Shown: one piece after another, positions 1 to 8,957 of the stretch
Layout: the number at the start of each line of letters is the position of its first letter
How positions within the stretch are numbered: the stretch's first letter is position 1
Source of the DNA: JBOIBN01 sp050739575
Lineage (GTDB): Bacteria > Pseudomonadota > Gammaproteobacteria > JAKDMP01
NCBI GenBank assembly: GCA_050739575.1
Contig: JBOIBN010000070.1
Location: forward strand, 1-10,218
Direction: 5' to 3'
DNA length: 10,218 nt
Notes under the pieces: model-generated
The model's database searches: none
What the model was told of the DNA's origin: nothing
The model's input: only the letters and a program-made list of their open reading frames with translations
Translations under genes and position numbers: made by a program

Positions 1-1568
1 TGTTTTATCAGTTCCTTGTCGGCGCGTTTGTGCGCGTAGGCTCCGCGCACGGCCGCGATCAGCGGAAGCAGCCCGAGCAGAAGCAGCATGACCGTGCGGG
101 TGGCGTGGGAGAATCTATTTGCAAAGATCGCGAGCGCGATGGCGATCGCGATTCCGCTCCACAGGCACAGGGTTCCGATCCTTTCCGTCAGCCCGTGAAG
201 ACGCGAATGTTGATCGGCCTTGTGCGCGTAGTAGCCGAGCTGCCCCGGTGCAAGCGAGCCGGAGGTCCCGCCGACCCAGTTTTCGACGGCGAAGCGCAGG
301 CCGGCATCCCCGGCGTCCTCGGGCGGCTGCGCGCGCAACTCGGCATCGCGCATGACATGGCGGATCCAGCCGAGTTCCGGGTCCTGCTTCTGCAGGAAGT
401 TCTCGTGCACGAAACGCCCGTCGCCTGTGTTGCCGACGCCGGCCATCGCCCAGAAGTACTGCACGCGCAGTCCTTCCGCGAGGACCCGGTAATCCAGATA
501 CTTGCGATGCCAGTCGCCGCGCCGTGCGATTTCGTATAGACAAAATCCGAGCGCGAATAGCGCCAGGAATACGTAAAGAAGCGGCTGTTGGTTCGGGATC
601 GTCGAGTAGCCGACGAATGCTCCGCCCATCAATACCGCCAACGTGTAGGTCGTGCGTAGCGCGAAGTTCAGTCGGCGCTGAAAATAATTGCTCAGGCGAT
701 CGGCGGCGGCGAACATTTGCTCGATGTGGTGGATTCCTCCGGCCTGTCCCACGTCTTCGATGGCTGCCGGCTCCCTCGCACCGTCCAGACGTGCGCAATC
801 GCGGTTGAATTCGGTGGTCATGGCGACGACGCGGGCATATTTCGCGGGGATTTCGCCGCTCGATTGACGGTCGAGATCCCCGGTAAGCCATGTGGTCTGG
901 AGCGGTTCGAGCGGCGTGGCCGGCGCACCGTTGGGGCGGTTGCGCGAACAGGCAATGTGAAAGGTCAGGTCGTTTTCGTCGTCCGCGAGCACTTCTCGCC
1001 CGATCGGCCGGATGGCCGCGCCGGCGGGATACACATTGGAAAGCCGGTAGCGGACGATCTGTGCCGTGCCGCCGAGTTGTTGCGAAGGCTTGCCGTCCCA
1101 TATCGCAATCAGGATCTGCGAGTGGCTCGACACGAAAACCCCGAGTTGCGCGTATTCGCTGTCTCGCAATACGCCCGGTTCCGAGACCTGCTCCCAACTC
1201 ACGCCCGGGCGGTGCGGGAGTACAAAAACCTTCGCATTGCCGGCCAACTCGTCAAATTCACGCCGTGATGCCGCGTCGGCAAAGTCTTCGAGATAGTAGT
1301 CGGGCGGCAGCGGCAACGGGACGAGGAGCGGTATGCCGCGTGCAAGGGCGACGCGGGCGAAGATTCTTTCGCCGCCTTCGGCGAGCGGGCAGAGTGCCTG
1401 CAGGGGCGTATCCGGAAAGCGTCGGGCAAGCGCATCGAAAAAATCGCCGAGCGCGCTTTCGATCTCGGATTCTTCCGCCGCGATCAAATCGCGGTGAGCG
1501 GTGACGCCCACCGTCAGCCGAACCGGGCACCATGCCGTGCCTTGATCGTTTATGGTTGCCTCTCCCAT
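1..1568 (-). CDS. SLOG-domain membrane protein with two TM-helix pairs (SLATT-like), 3' end outside the window
   Basis: The gene starts at ATG 1568 and stays open for 522 codons to the window edge, so its C-terminus is missing. Residues 17-27 (RLTVGVTAHRD) match the opening strand of SLOG/LOG-like Rossmann domains. Residues 64-88 (acidic-GGER, then a hydrophobic strand ending VPLPLP) and 151-168 (LIAIWDGKPS, then GGT) are further SLOG hallmarks. Two hydrophobic helices follow at about 306-323 and 329-347, then YRVLAEGLR at 360-368, which resembles the conserved motif of SLATT/DUF4231 membrane domains. A second helix pair lies at about 465-483 and 492-507, and a basic tail follows. Known of the families: SLOG domains bind or process nucleotide or NAD-derived ligands, and SLATT domains are predicted pore-forming effectors of conflict systems. 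A role as a nucleotide-sensing membrane effector is inferred. A GGCGGCGGG stretch precedes the ATG; a GTG further upstream is possible but adds residues before the SLOG fold. Confidence 0.85.
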   Translation of the reverse strand, partial: MGEATINDQGTAWCPVRLTVGVTAHRDLIAAEESEIESALGDFFDALARRFPDTPLQALCPLAEGGERIFARVALARGIPLLVPLPLPPDYYLEDFADAASRREFDELAGNAKVFVLPHRPGVSWEQVSEPGVLRDSEYAQLGVFVSSHSQILIAIWDGKPSQQLGGTAQIVRYRLSNVYPAGAAIRPIGREVLADDENDLTFHIACSRNRPNGAPATPLEPLQTTWLTGDLDRQSSGEIPAKYARVVAMTTEFNRDCARLDGAREPAAIEDVGQAGGIHHIEQMFAAADRLSNYFQRRLNFALRTTYTLAVLMGGAFVGYSTIPNQQPLLYVFLALFALGFCLYEIARRGDWHRKYLDYRVLAEGLRVQYFWAMAGVGNTGDGRFVHENFLQKQDPELGWIRHVMRDAELRAQPPEDAGDAGLRFAVENWVGGTSGSLAPGQLGYYAHKADQHSRLHGLTERIGTLCLWSGIAIAIALAIFANRFSHATRTVMLLLLGLLPLIAAVRGAYAHKRADKELIK

Positions 1569-1861
1569 CCCGCCGCCGAAGCGCGAAATCCGGCTCGGCA
1601 CAATCCTAACAGGTTATCGGATGCGACCGGGATTTTGAGGGTCTGGACTTTCACTGTGCGCACCTTGAAAGTCCTGCCCTGGTTCTCTTACTTTTTCGAC
1701 TCGATGCACTTCTATGCCAGCGGCCGGTTCAAGTAAGTCTGGTTCGCGCCGGAGAAAGTAAAACTTAACGCCGTCTTTGCCTATCCCCCGTCCCATATAG
1801 CGGCATCGTTAATGATAGTCTAAAGAACCATTGGCTCGATTTTCCCAAAGGGAGTATCTCC
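1569..1861. other. Intergenic region between two divergent genes
   Basis: This 293-base stretch separates the leftward SLOG-membrane gene from the rightward DsrE gene and should hold both promoters. I could not find a convincing -35/-10 pair with 16-18 bp spacing for either gene. The right half (about 1750-1850) is richer in A and T than the flanking genes, which fits promoter DNA. An open stretch ending at base 1736 encodes an aromatic-rich tail (around LPWFSYFF), but it has no recognisable family, start or ribosome binding site. Confidence 0.5.
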
Positions 1862-2479
1862 ATGAAAAGTAAAAACATCCGTAGGCTGCACGCCTTCGTT
1901 TTGTGCCGAACAATTGGTAGTCTGTCGCTGCTGGCACTGGCATTGTTCGCCATGCCATTGCAGGCGGCGCAACCCAAGGTTAGCGGCCAGGCATCGAACG
2001 CACCCGAGTGGGTATATCCGGCCGTACCCGGCTTCGGTGGCGTGCATCCGCGCCCGAATTTGCCGGTGCGTCCCGATCCGAGGGAAAATTACAAGATTTT
2101 CGTCGACGTCATCAGCGCGGACCGCGATCCTTCCGGGCAATTCAATTCACTGCAGCGTCTGGCCCGGCTGGTCAACCTGATGGCCTACGCCAAGGTGCCG
2201 CCCGGTCACGTGCATATCGTGGCCCTGCTGGACGAGGATGTGGGCGCTGCTGCCGGCACAAACGTCTTCTACCGCAAGACCTTCAAGGCCGACAATCCCA
2301 ACCTGGATCTGATTCACGCGCTCAAGAAAGCGGGCGTGGAAATGCTGGTGTGCAGCCAGGCTTTGGCCGGGCAACACATACCCGACAGCGCTATAGACCC
2401 CGCGGTCACGATTACTCTCTCGGCCCTGACCGATATGGCGGTGTACGGCCACGAGGGCTATACCTACATGCGCTTGTAG
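1862..2479 (+). CDS. Exported DsrE-family protein
   Basis: This 205-residue protein has a Sec signal peptide: basic residues up to about 8, a hydrophobic core at about 20-33, and likely cleavage near residue 36 (LQAA|QP). The mature part has a DsrE/DsrF-like fold pattern: strand YKIFVDVI (77-84), strand VHIVALLD (117-124), the FYRKTF helix region (136-141), a strand with one cysteine in MLVCSQAL (161-168), and a C-terminal SALTDMAVYGHEGYTYM segment (187-203) typical of the family. DsrE-family proteins work in sulfur relay or persulfide binding through a conserved cysteine; here Cys164 is the candidate. Periplasmic members are common and poorly characterised. The start is supported by AAGGGAG (1848-1854) seven bases upstream of the ATG. 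A 98-base gap separates it from the copper cluster, so co-transcription is possible but not shown. The substrate is unknown. Confidence 0.85.
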   Translation: MKSKNIRRLHAFVLCRTIGSLSLLALALFAMPLQAAQPKVSGQASNAPEWVYPAVPGFGGVHPRPNLPVRPDPRENYKIFVDVISADRDPSGQFNSLQRLARLVNLMAYAKVPPGHVHIVALLDEDVGAAAGTNVFYRKTFKADNPNLDLIHALKKAGVEMLVCSQALAGQHIPDSAIDPAVTITLSALTDMAVYGHEGYTYMRL

Positions 2480-2487
2480 GGAACGCT

Positions 2488-2498
2488 CGGACAGTCCG
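2488..2498. promoter_or_regulatory. Short inverted repeat upstream of the metal cluster
   Basis: CGGAC-A-GTCCG is a perfect 5-bp inverted repeat just after the DsrE stop codon. A weak -10-like TACGAT lies at 2513-2518. The repeat is short and has no T-run, so it is not a terminator, and it does not resemble a MerR/CueR-type operator. It could be part of the control region for the cluster starting at 2578 or could be chance. Confidence 0.2.
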
Positions 2499-2577
2499 TG
2501 TTATTTGCTCGCTACGATGGCAAGAGCTCCAACGCAGAGTGTCCAATAATCGCTGCGATTGCTGCACCTCAGTCCGC

Positions 2578-2907
2578 ATGAAAACGCCGCGTGTCGAACT
2601 CGTTTATTTCGCGGGTTGTCCGCATGTCGCGGCAGCACGTGACGCTCTGCGTGAGGCACTGGCCGCGGAGGAACTGCAGCCGGAATGGACGGAGTGGAAC
2701 TGCGACGATGAAGCGACACCCGGGGCGTTGCGACGCTACGGCTCGCCGACGGTGGTGGTGGACGGACGCGACGTGATGCCGGTGCCGTCCGATGCGAAAT
2801 GCTGCCGCGTCTATCCCGGCGACGCGGGACTGCGCAGCGCACCGGCGGTGGAAATGATCCGCGCGGCGCTGAAGTTGCGAAACACTGGTCGGGAGGACGA
2901 AGAATGA
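2578..2907 (+). CDS. Small thioredoxin-fold-like cysteine protein
   Basis: This 109-residue cytoplasmic protein begins VELVYFAGCPH (6-16), a first strand plus loop cysteine (Cys14) like those of small thioredoxin-like proteins found beside heavy-metal resistance genes. SPTVVVDGRDV (56-66) matches the strand-turn-strand after the cis-proline position of such folds. A Cys-Cys pair at 75-76 lies in the variable C-terminal part, and a final helix covers about 89-100. There is no CxxC, so a standard disulfide reductase role is unlikely. Metal or thiol binding in support of the neighbouring transporter is inferred. ATG 2578 is chosen because family similarity begins within a few residues of it; the frame is open far upstream, and GTG 2539 is an alternative that would add 13 residues including CDCC. 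The stop overlaps the next start by 4 bases (ATGA), indicating translational coupling. Confidence 0.75.
   Translation: MKTPRVELVYFAGCPHVAAARDALREALAAEELQPEWTEWNCDDEATPGALRRYGSPTVVVDGRDVMPVPSDAKCCRVYPGDAGLRSAPAVEMIRAALKLRNTGREDEE
2891..2896 (+). promoter_or_regulatory. Ribosome binding site that fixes the DUF4396 gene start
   Basis: GGGAGG ends seven bases before ATG 2904, inside the last codons of the preceding gene. It favours 2904 over earlier in-frame starts that would extend the protein with non-membrane residues read from the upstream gene. Confidence 0.7.
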
Positions 2908-3575
2908 CGATTCCCGTCTGGTTGAACGCACTGTCCTGGGCGGCGCTGATATTGGCCGGTATCACTGCCGCCGTCATCGCCTTCGACATCGCGCGCGGAC
3001 GGCGTCAGCCCATGCGCATCATGGAAGTCGTGTGGCCGGTCACGGCATTGTATTTCGGCCCGGTGTGCTGGTTTTTATATCGGCGTTTGGGGCGCGCGCC
3101 GACCGCCGGCAAGGAAACGACCGGCGGTGATAAACCGCATTGGCAGAGCGTATTCATTTCGGCGACGCACTGCGGCGCCGGCTGCACGCTCGGCGATATT
3201 CTTGCCGACGTACTGATCGTCGTCTTCGGCATCTCCATCGTGCCGCTCGCGCTCGGCACCTCCTACATTCTCGATTTCAGCTTCGCATACGTGTTGGGGA
3301 TACTTTTCCAGTATTTGCCGATGCGCCAGATGGGCGAGATCTCGCGCACGGCCGCGCTATGGGCGGCGATCAAGGTCGACACGTTATCGCTGGTTGCCTT
3401 CGAGATCGGATTGTTCGGCTGGATGGCGCTCGTGCAACTACTGTGGTTCCCCGGGCTGGAAGCGAACACGGCGCTGTTCTGGTTCATGATGCAGGTCGGC
3501 ATGGTCGTCGGATTCGCGACGACGTATCCCATGAACTGGTGGCTGGTGAAAGTCGGCATCAAGCACGGCATGTGA
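2904..3575 (+). CDS. DUF4396-family polytopic membrane protein
   Basis: This 223-residue inner-membrane protein has about six predicted helices, at roughly 8-28, 42-60, 100-120, 123-139, 160-182 and 188-212. Before the third helix it carries THCGAGCTLGD (88-98), the most distinctive motif of DUF4396 proteins. His89, Cys90 and Cys94 there could form a metal or thiol site at the membrane surface. The C-terminus carries TTYPMNWWLVK (206-216), also typical of the family. The biochemical function is not established. Its position, overlapping a small cysteine protein and 42 bases before a copper-type ATPase, suggests a part in metal handling; that is inference from context. Assignment to the family is fairly secure from the His/Cys motif and the C-terminus. 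Confidence 0.82.
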   Translation: MTIPVWLNALSWAALILAGITAAVIAFDIARGRRQPMRIMEVVWPVTALYFGPVCWFLYRRLGRAPTAGKETTGGDKPHWQSVFISATHCGAGCTLGDILADVLIVVFGISIVPLALGTSYILDFSFAYVLGILFQYLPMRQMGEISRTAALWAAIKVDTLSLVAFEIGLFGWMALVQLLWFPGLEANTALFWFMMQVGMVVGFATTYPMNWWLVKVGIKHGM

Positions 3576-3617
3576 GGCAAAGGTGGAAACCCGGAGTGGA
3601 GCGAAAGGTACGGAACG

Positions 3618-5912
<2,295 letters not shown>

Positions 5913-6013
5913 TATGGCTGTAGTGGCGCTTCCTTCACGAGATTTCGGTGTAGTTACGCTTTCCCAAAACGACTTATCGGCGCGACTTCCGAACGGATTT
6001 TTGTATCGCCTCC

Positions 6014-6052
6014 TGAGAAAAGAAGGCCCCGCGGCATTGCTGCCGCGGGGTC
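6014..6052 (-). terminator. Rho-independent terminator of the FG-GAP gene
   Basis: Read on the minus strand, a 10-bp perfect GC stem (CCCCGCGGCA / TGCCGCGGGG, 6027-6050) with a 4-base loop, extendable by two more pairs, is followed by the T-rich tail TTCTTTTCTC. It lies about 40 bases after the TGA at 6090-6092. On the plus strand the tail is not T-rich, so it is at best a weak terminator for the converging copper ATPase gene. An almost identical copy is at 10100-10127. Confidence 0.88.
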
Positions 6053-6078
6053 TTAGAAGTCGAAGCGCACGTAGTGGT

Positions 6079-6141
6079 TTGTTATCCGCTCATGGATGCT
6101 GGAGGCAGAAGGTGTAGGCGCCGCCGCTCTCATTCGCCTTC
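6079..6141 (-). repeat. Copy 1 of a duplicated gene 3' end
   Basis: These 63 bases hold the last 16 codons plus stop and the first post-stop bases of the FG-GAP gene. They match 10156-10218 at 62 of 63 positions. The only difference (6126 versus 10203) is a synonymous serine codon change, AGC versus AGT. The repeat probably extends beyond the right window edge. Confidence 0.9.
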
Positions 6142-8612
6142 GCGCCCCAACTGTAGATGCCCGCCGGACCATGGCGATGCACCTCGTTGCCCGGGATGCG
6201 ATAGATCTTGCGCCCCTGCGTGTTCTGATACGCCCCATAGAGCCTGAAGCCCGCCGGGGCCAGCAGGATCGCATTCTCCATGCCTGCCGGCGCCTCATAG
6301 CTTGGAGAAAGCTGCGTGGCATTCGGCCCCAGCGTGCCACTGTAGGTGGTGTAGCCGTTCGGACACCCCGCCTGGCCGATCTGGGTCGGGGCGCTCGCCG
6401 TCAGGGCCGGTGTTGCCAAGGCCACACTCGCGGTGTTCTCGATGGTGGTGCCGGGGCTGCCCGTGGCCTTGAGCGTCACGTTGGCCGTCGCGGTGCCGGC
6501 GTTGCCATTGATCTGACCGAAGTCGCAGGTGACGACGTTGGAGTCTTCGCTGCAACTGCCCTGGCTCGCCGTGGCGGAGACGAAGCTCGCCGCCGCCGGC
6601 ACCGTGATCGTCGCACTCACCGCGGGCGAAGCCGCACTCGCGTTGTTGGTCGCGATCGTCTGGCTGATGTACTGTTGTCCTTGCCCCACCGTCTGTGGGG
6701 CGCTCACTACTAGCCCGAGATCGCTCTGGCCGTAGAAGTAGGCCGCACCTTGAGTAGGGTTGCCGTTGACGACGGCGAAGAACGCCCCGACGAAGGCAGT
6801 AGTGCCAGCGAGGGCAAGCGAAGTGCCGAACCGATTACCCGCTGCGCCATCACTCGCGACAAGCTTATTTATTTGACTCCAGCCACCATCCGACTCGTCG
6901 AAGACATAAGCTGCGCCCTGAAAGGAGTTGCCGTTAACGGTTGCGGCGGCCGCACCGACAAGGGCGGTCGTTCCGTCAAGGGCAACCGAGTACCCAAACT
7001 GGTCGCCCGCCGCGCCGTCGCTGGCGGTGAGCTTCTGGGTCTGGCTCCAGGTGCCGCCCGATTCGGTGAACACGTAGGCCGCCCCCTGAGCGGAGTTGCC
7101 TTCAACAGCGGCAAACGGTGCGCCGACGATGATAGTCGTTCCGTCGAGCGCAACTCTATTGCCGAACTCGTCCTCCATCGCGCCATCGCTCGCGGTGAGC
7201 TTGGCCGTCTGGCTCCAAGTACCATTCGACTCGTCGAACACATAAGCCGCGCCCTGCTGATAAACTCCATTCACAGTCGCTAGAGGCGCGCTGATAATGC
7301 TCGTTGTGCCGGACACAACGATCGAGACGCCAAAATGATTATTTGCTGCACCGTCGCTCGCCGTTAGCTTGGCCATCTGACTCCAACTTCCGCCCGATTC
7401 GCTGAACACGTAGGCTGCCCCCTGCGCGGGGTTGCCGTTGACACTCGCAGCCCATGCCCCAACAAAAATCGTCGTACCATTGAGAGCAACCGCGACGCCA
7501 AAACGATCATTTGCCGCACCGTCGCTCGCTGTAAGCTCCGCCTTCTGGGTCCAGTTGCCGTTGCCTTCACTAAACACATATGCCGCGCCAGTTGGAACAC
7601 CGTTGATAGTGGCACCTAGTGCTCCGATAACGGCGGTGCTGCCCACCACGACGGCGGATACGCCGAAATTGCCGTCTACAGCGCCATCGTTGGCGGTAAG
7701 CTTGGCCGTCTGCATCCAAGTCCCGTTCGAGTCGCTGAATACGTAAGCAGCGCCCTGCCCCGAGTTGCCGTTGACGGTCGCAAAAGGTGTGCCGACGAGG
7801 GCAGTTGTACCGTCGATGGCGACCGAGTAGCCGAACTCATCGAGCGCCGCGCCGTCGCTTGCGCTTACCTTTTGCTCCAACCAGACCAGCGGATCCACCG
7901 TGAGCGGATACGCGGCGTGGATGTCGTTGACCGCAATCAGGACGCGATTACCTTCGGACTTGAGCGTCGCCGGTACGATCTTGCCGTTGGCGTCGGTCAC
8001 GACCAACTGGCCGTAGCGCAGCTTGCCGTATGCGAGCGTGCCCTCGGGAGCGCCGGCATCCTGCCGGCTGGCTTTACTATTCGCGGCGAGCGCGAACACG
8101 AGTTCACCCGTGCCGCTTGGACGTTTGTCGAGCGTGAAACCCTGCTCGAAACCGAGCGGCAGCACCCGCCACCATTCATTGACGGCGCCGTGGGTATAGC
8201 GCACTTGATTGCCCGCGATCATAGGCGGCACCGGACCAACCGGTGTCAGCGTCTTGCTTCGACCGTAGGCAACAAGATGCAGGGCCAGCGGCGTTGCATT
8301 CTTGCTGCTGAAGTGCGCACCCGCGGCATTGAAACAGGCCCTGAGCGTCTGCTTCGGCAACGTGGCGCAGCCCTTTGTGTTCACCGCATAGGCCGGCCCG
8401 GTGTCTGTGGCCAGCGTTTGGTAGAGCACCGGACGCAATGACGCGGGCAGCGCCTGGATTGAGGGGGTTGGACCTGTCTGTGTCGCGTACGAGGCAGGCA
8501 GGCGGGTCGTAGCGCCCGCCGCCTGACCGCTCGTCGGAGCGGCGAGCGCCACGGCGGCACCGCCAATGAATGCAAGCAGAAATATGGATGTATTTAAGAG
8601 CTTCGTTTGCAT
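6090..8612 (-). CDS. Secreted FG-GAP propeller protein with DUF11-like and conserved C-terminal domains
   Basis: This 840-residue exported protein starts at ATG 8612, preceded by AAGGAG (8620-8625). Residues 1-25 are a Sec signal peptide (LLAFIGGAAVALAA). Residues about 26-243 form a region ending YPLTVDPLVW, a stretch I associate with the lead-in to FG-GAP repeats. Residues 244-630 hold seven repeats of about 55 residues, each with [KE]L-A-DGA----FG, a G(T/S)T strand, and GAAYVF (AAYFY in the last) followed by W in repeats 1-6. Seven repeats suggest one closed seven-bladed propeller. Residues 631-740 are DUF11-like (Ig fold). Residues 741-840 are a separate domain with Cys750 and Cys836, possibly disulfide-linked. 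There are no transmembrane helices, LPxTG or PEP-CTERM motifs. Binding or adhesion outside the cell is inferred; the ligand and export beyond the periplasm are unknown. The C-terminus is repeated in the neighbour at the right edge. Confidence 0.9.
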   Translation of the reverse strand: MQTKLLNTSIFLLAFIGGAAVALAAPTSGQAAGATTRLPASYATQTGPTPSIQALPASLRPVLYQTLATDTGPAYAVNTKGCATLPKQTLRACFNAAGAHFSSKNATPLALHLVAYGRSKTLTPVGPVPPMIAGNQVRYTHGAVNEWWRVLPLGFEQGFTLDKRPSGTGELVFALAANSKASRQDAGAPEGTLAYGKLRYGQLVVTDANGKIVPATLKSEGNRVLIAVNDIHAAYPLTVDPLVWLEQKVSASDGAALDEFGYSVAIDGTTALVGTPFATVNGNSGQGAAYVFSDSNGTWMQTAKLTANDGAVDGNFGVSAVVVGSTAVIGALGATINGVPTGAAYVFSEGNGNWTQKAELTASDGAANDRFGVAVALNGTTIFVGAWAASVNGNPAQGAAYVFSESGGSWSQMAKLTASDGAANNHFGVSIVVSGTTSIISAPLATVNGVYQQGAAYVFDESNGTWSQTAKLTASDGAMEDEFGNRVALDGTTIIVGAPFAAVEGNSAQGAAYVFTESGGTWSQTQKLTASDGAAGDQFGYSVALDGTTALVGAAAATVNGNSFQGAAYVFDESDGGWSQINKLVASDGAAGNRFGTSLALAGTTAFVGAFFAVVNGNPTQGAAYFYGQSDLGLVVSAPQTVGQGQQYISQTIATNNASAASPAVSATITVPAAASFVSATASQGSCSEDSNVVTCDFGQINGNAGTATANVTLKATGSPGTTIENTASVALATPALTASAPTQIGQAGCPNGYTTYSGTLGPNATQLSPSYEAPAGMENAILLAPAGFRLYGAYQNTQGRKIYRIPGNEVHRHGPAGIYSWGAKANESGGAYTFCLQHP
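6723..7883 (-). repeat. Seven degenerate tandem repeats of about 165 bp inside the FG-GAP gene
   Basis: The stretch encodes seven propeller units. Most units share DNA blocks such as the one encoding KLTASDGA and the one encoding GAAYVF. Repeat 2 is one residue shorter in the VNGNxxQ loop (INGVPT), and repeat 7 has lost the W and runs into the DUF11-like part. Units 3-6 are the most alike, as expected if they arose by internal duplication or are kept similar by recombination. Confidence 0.85.
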
Positions 8613-8619
8613 GGGACAT

Positions 8620-8625
8620 CTCCTT
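8620..8625 (-). promoter_or_regulatory. Strong ribosome binding site of the FG-GAP gene
   Basis: AAGGAG on the minus strand ends seven bases before ATG 8612. Together with the signal peptide that follows, it fixes this start. The frame stays open 50 codons further upstream to a TTG at 8762, but that extension would place charged residues before the signal peptide. Confidence 0.85.
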
Positions 8626-8676
8626 CCTGTGTGGACCGTTGAGTCAAACTGTGTACCGTCCGTGGTGTACAGGTAA

Positions 8677-8690
8677 CGAATTGCAATTCG
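8677..8690. promoter_or_regulatory. Perfect 14-bp palindrome, candidate operator
   Basis: CGAATTGCAATTCG is its own reverse complement. It directly abuts the predicted -10 box (8691-8696) and would cover the expected transcription start at about 8684. This is a typical site for repression, since a bound dimer would block the polymerase. The best candidate ligand-controlled binder is the TrmB/LuxR-type regulator encoded just upstream (8958-10010); that link is inferred from position. Confidence 0.55.
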
Positions 8691-8719
8691 AGTATCCTCC
8701 CTCGATTTACCTTTGTCCA
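8691..8719 (-). promoter_or_regulatory. Predicted sigma70-like promoter of the FG-GAP gene
   Basis: On the minus strand, TGGACA (8719-8714, five of six consensus bases) is separated by exactly 17 bp from GATACT (8696-8691, four of six). The predicted start near 8684 leaves a leader of about 70 bases before ATG 8612. The overlap with the adjacent palindrome supports the assignment. Confidence 0.5.
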
Positions 8720-8831
8720 TAGTTTTTCCGGTCGGATTTATGACATGACGGGGATCCGTCAATACCCAATTTCTATCAAAGTTTGATGCTCCATTACGAA
8801 CGCCACGAACTTGATCCGGTTTCTTGGGGAA

Positions 8832-8849
8832 GCTCGGACCAGTTCGAGC
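8832..8849. promoter_or_regulatory. Weak dyad, GCTCG-N8-CGAGC
   Basis: This 5-bp inverted repeat with an 8-base spacer lies about 110 bases upstream of the predicted FG-GAP promoter. The centre-to-centre spacing is near that of binding sites for dimeric helix-turn-helix proteins. It could be an activator site or a hairpin after the regulator gene; it may be chance. Confidence 0.2.
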
Positions 8850-8957
8850 ATTTCTGATTTTCGTGATTCCGGCCTAAGCCGAATCCAGTGCAAGTAAGCC
8901 CTTTCTAGTCACCGACCTTCGCTGACATGATGGAAAATGAAATTGATAGAGTTTTGT

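Larger units (their letters stand above)
8613..8957. other. Intergenic control region between the regulator and the FG-GAP gene
   Basis: This 345-base stretch without a gene is clearly richer in A and T than the genes around it. Read on the minus strand it holds, in order, the end of the regulator transcript, two weak dyads (8866-8884 and 8832-8849), the predicted promoter, the 14-bp palindrome, a leader of about 70 bases and the ribosome binding site of the FG-GAP gene. No rho-independent terminator with a T-run follows the regulator, so some read-through from the regulator into the FG-GAP gene is possible. Confidence 0.7.

Noticed and set aside
115..1197. Long minus-strand open frame of 360 codons inside the SLOG-membrane gene
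   Set aside because: Its product is arginine-rich and low in complexity with no domain signal. The overlapping frame from 1568 shows clear SLOG and transmembrane features, so this is a shadow frame.
1494..1736. Small plus-strand open frame ending in an aromatic-rich tail
   Set aside because: It begins inside the SLOG-membrane gene on the other strand, has no ribosome binding site and matches no family I recognise.
2008..2577. Upstream extension of the small cysteine protein frame across the DsrE gene
   Set aside because: It overlaps the well-supported DsrE gene in another frame and is Arg/Gly-rich. Family similarity starts only near ATG 2578.
8613..8762. 50-codon N-terminal extension of the FG-GAP protein from TTG 8762
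   Set aside because: The extension is charged, unrelated to the protein and precedes a good signal peptide. A strong ribosome binding site marks ATG 8612, and the predicted promoter lies inside the extension.
8735..8762. Alternative promoter for the FG-GAP gene, TTGACG-16 bp-TAAATC
   Set aside because: The -10 match is poor, and the pair at 8691-8719 has a better -35, optimal spacing and an adjacent palindrome. A second weak promoter is not excluded.
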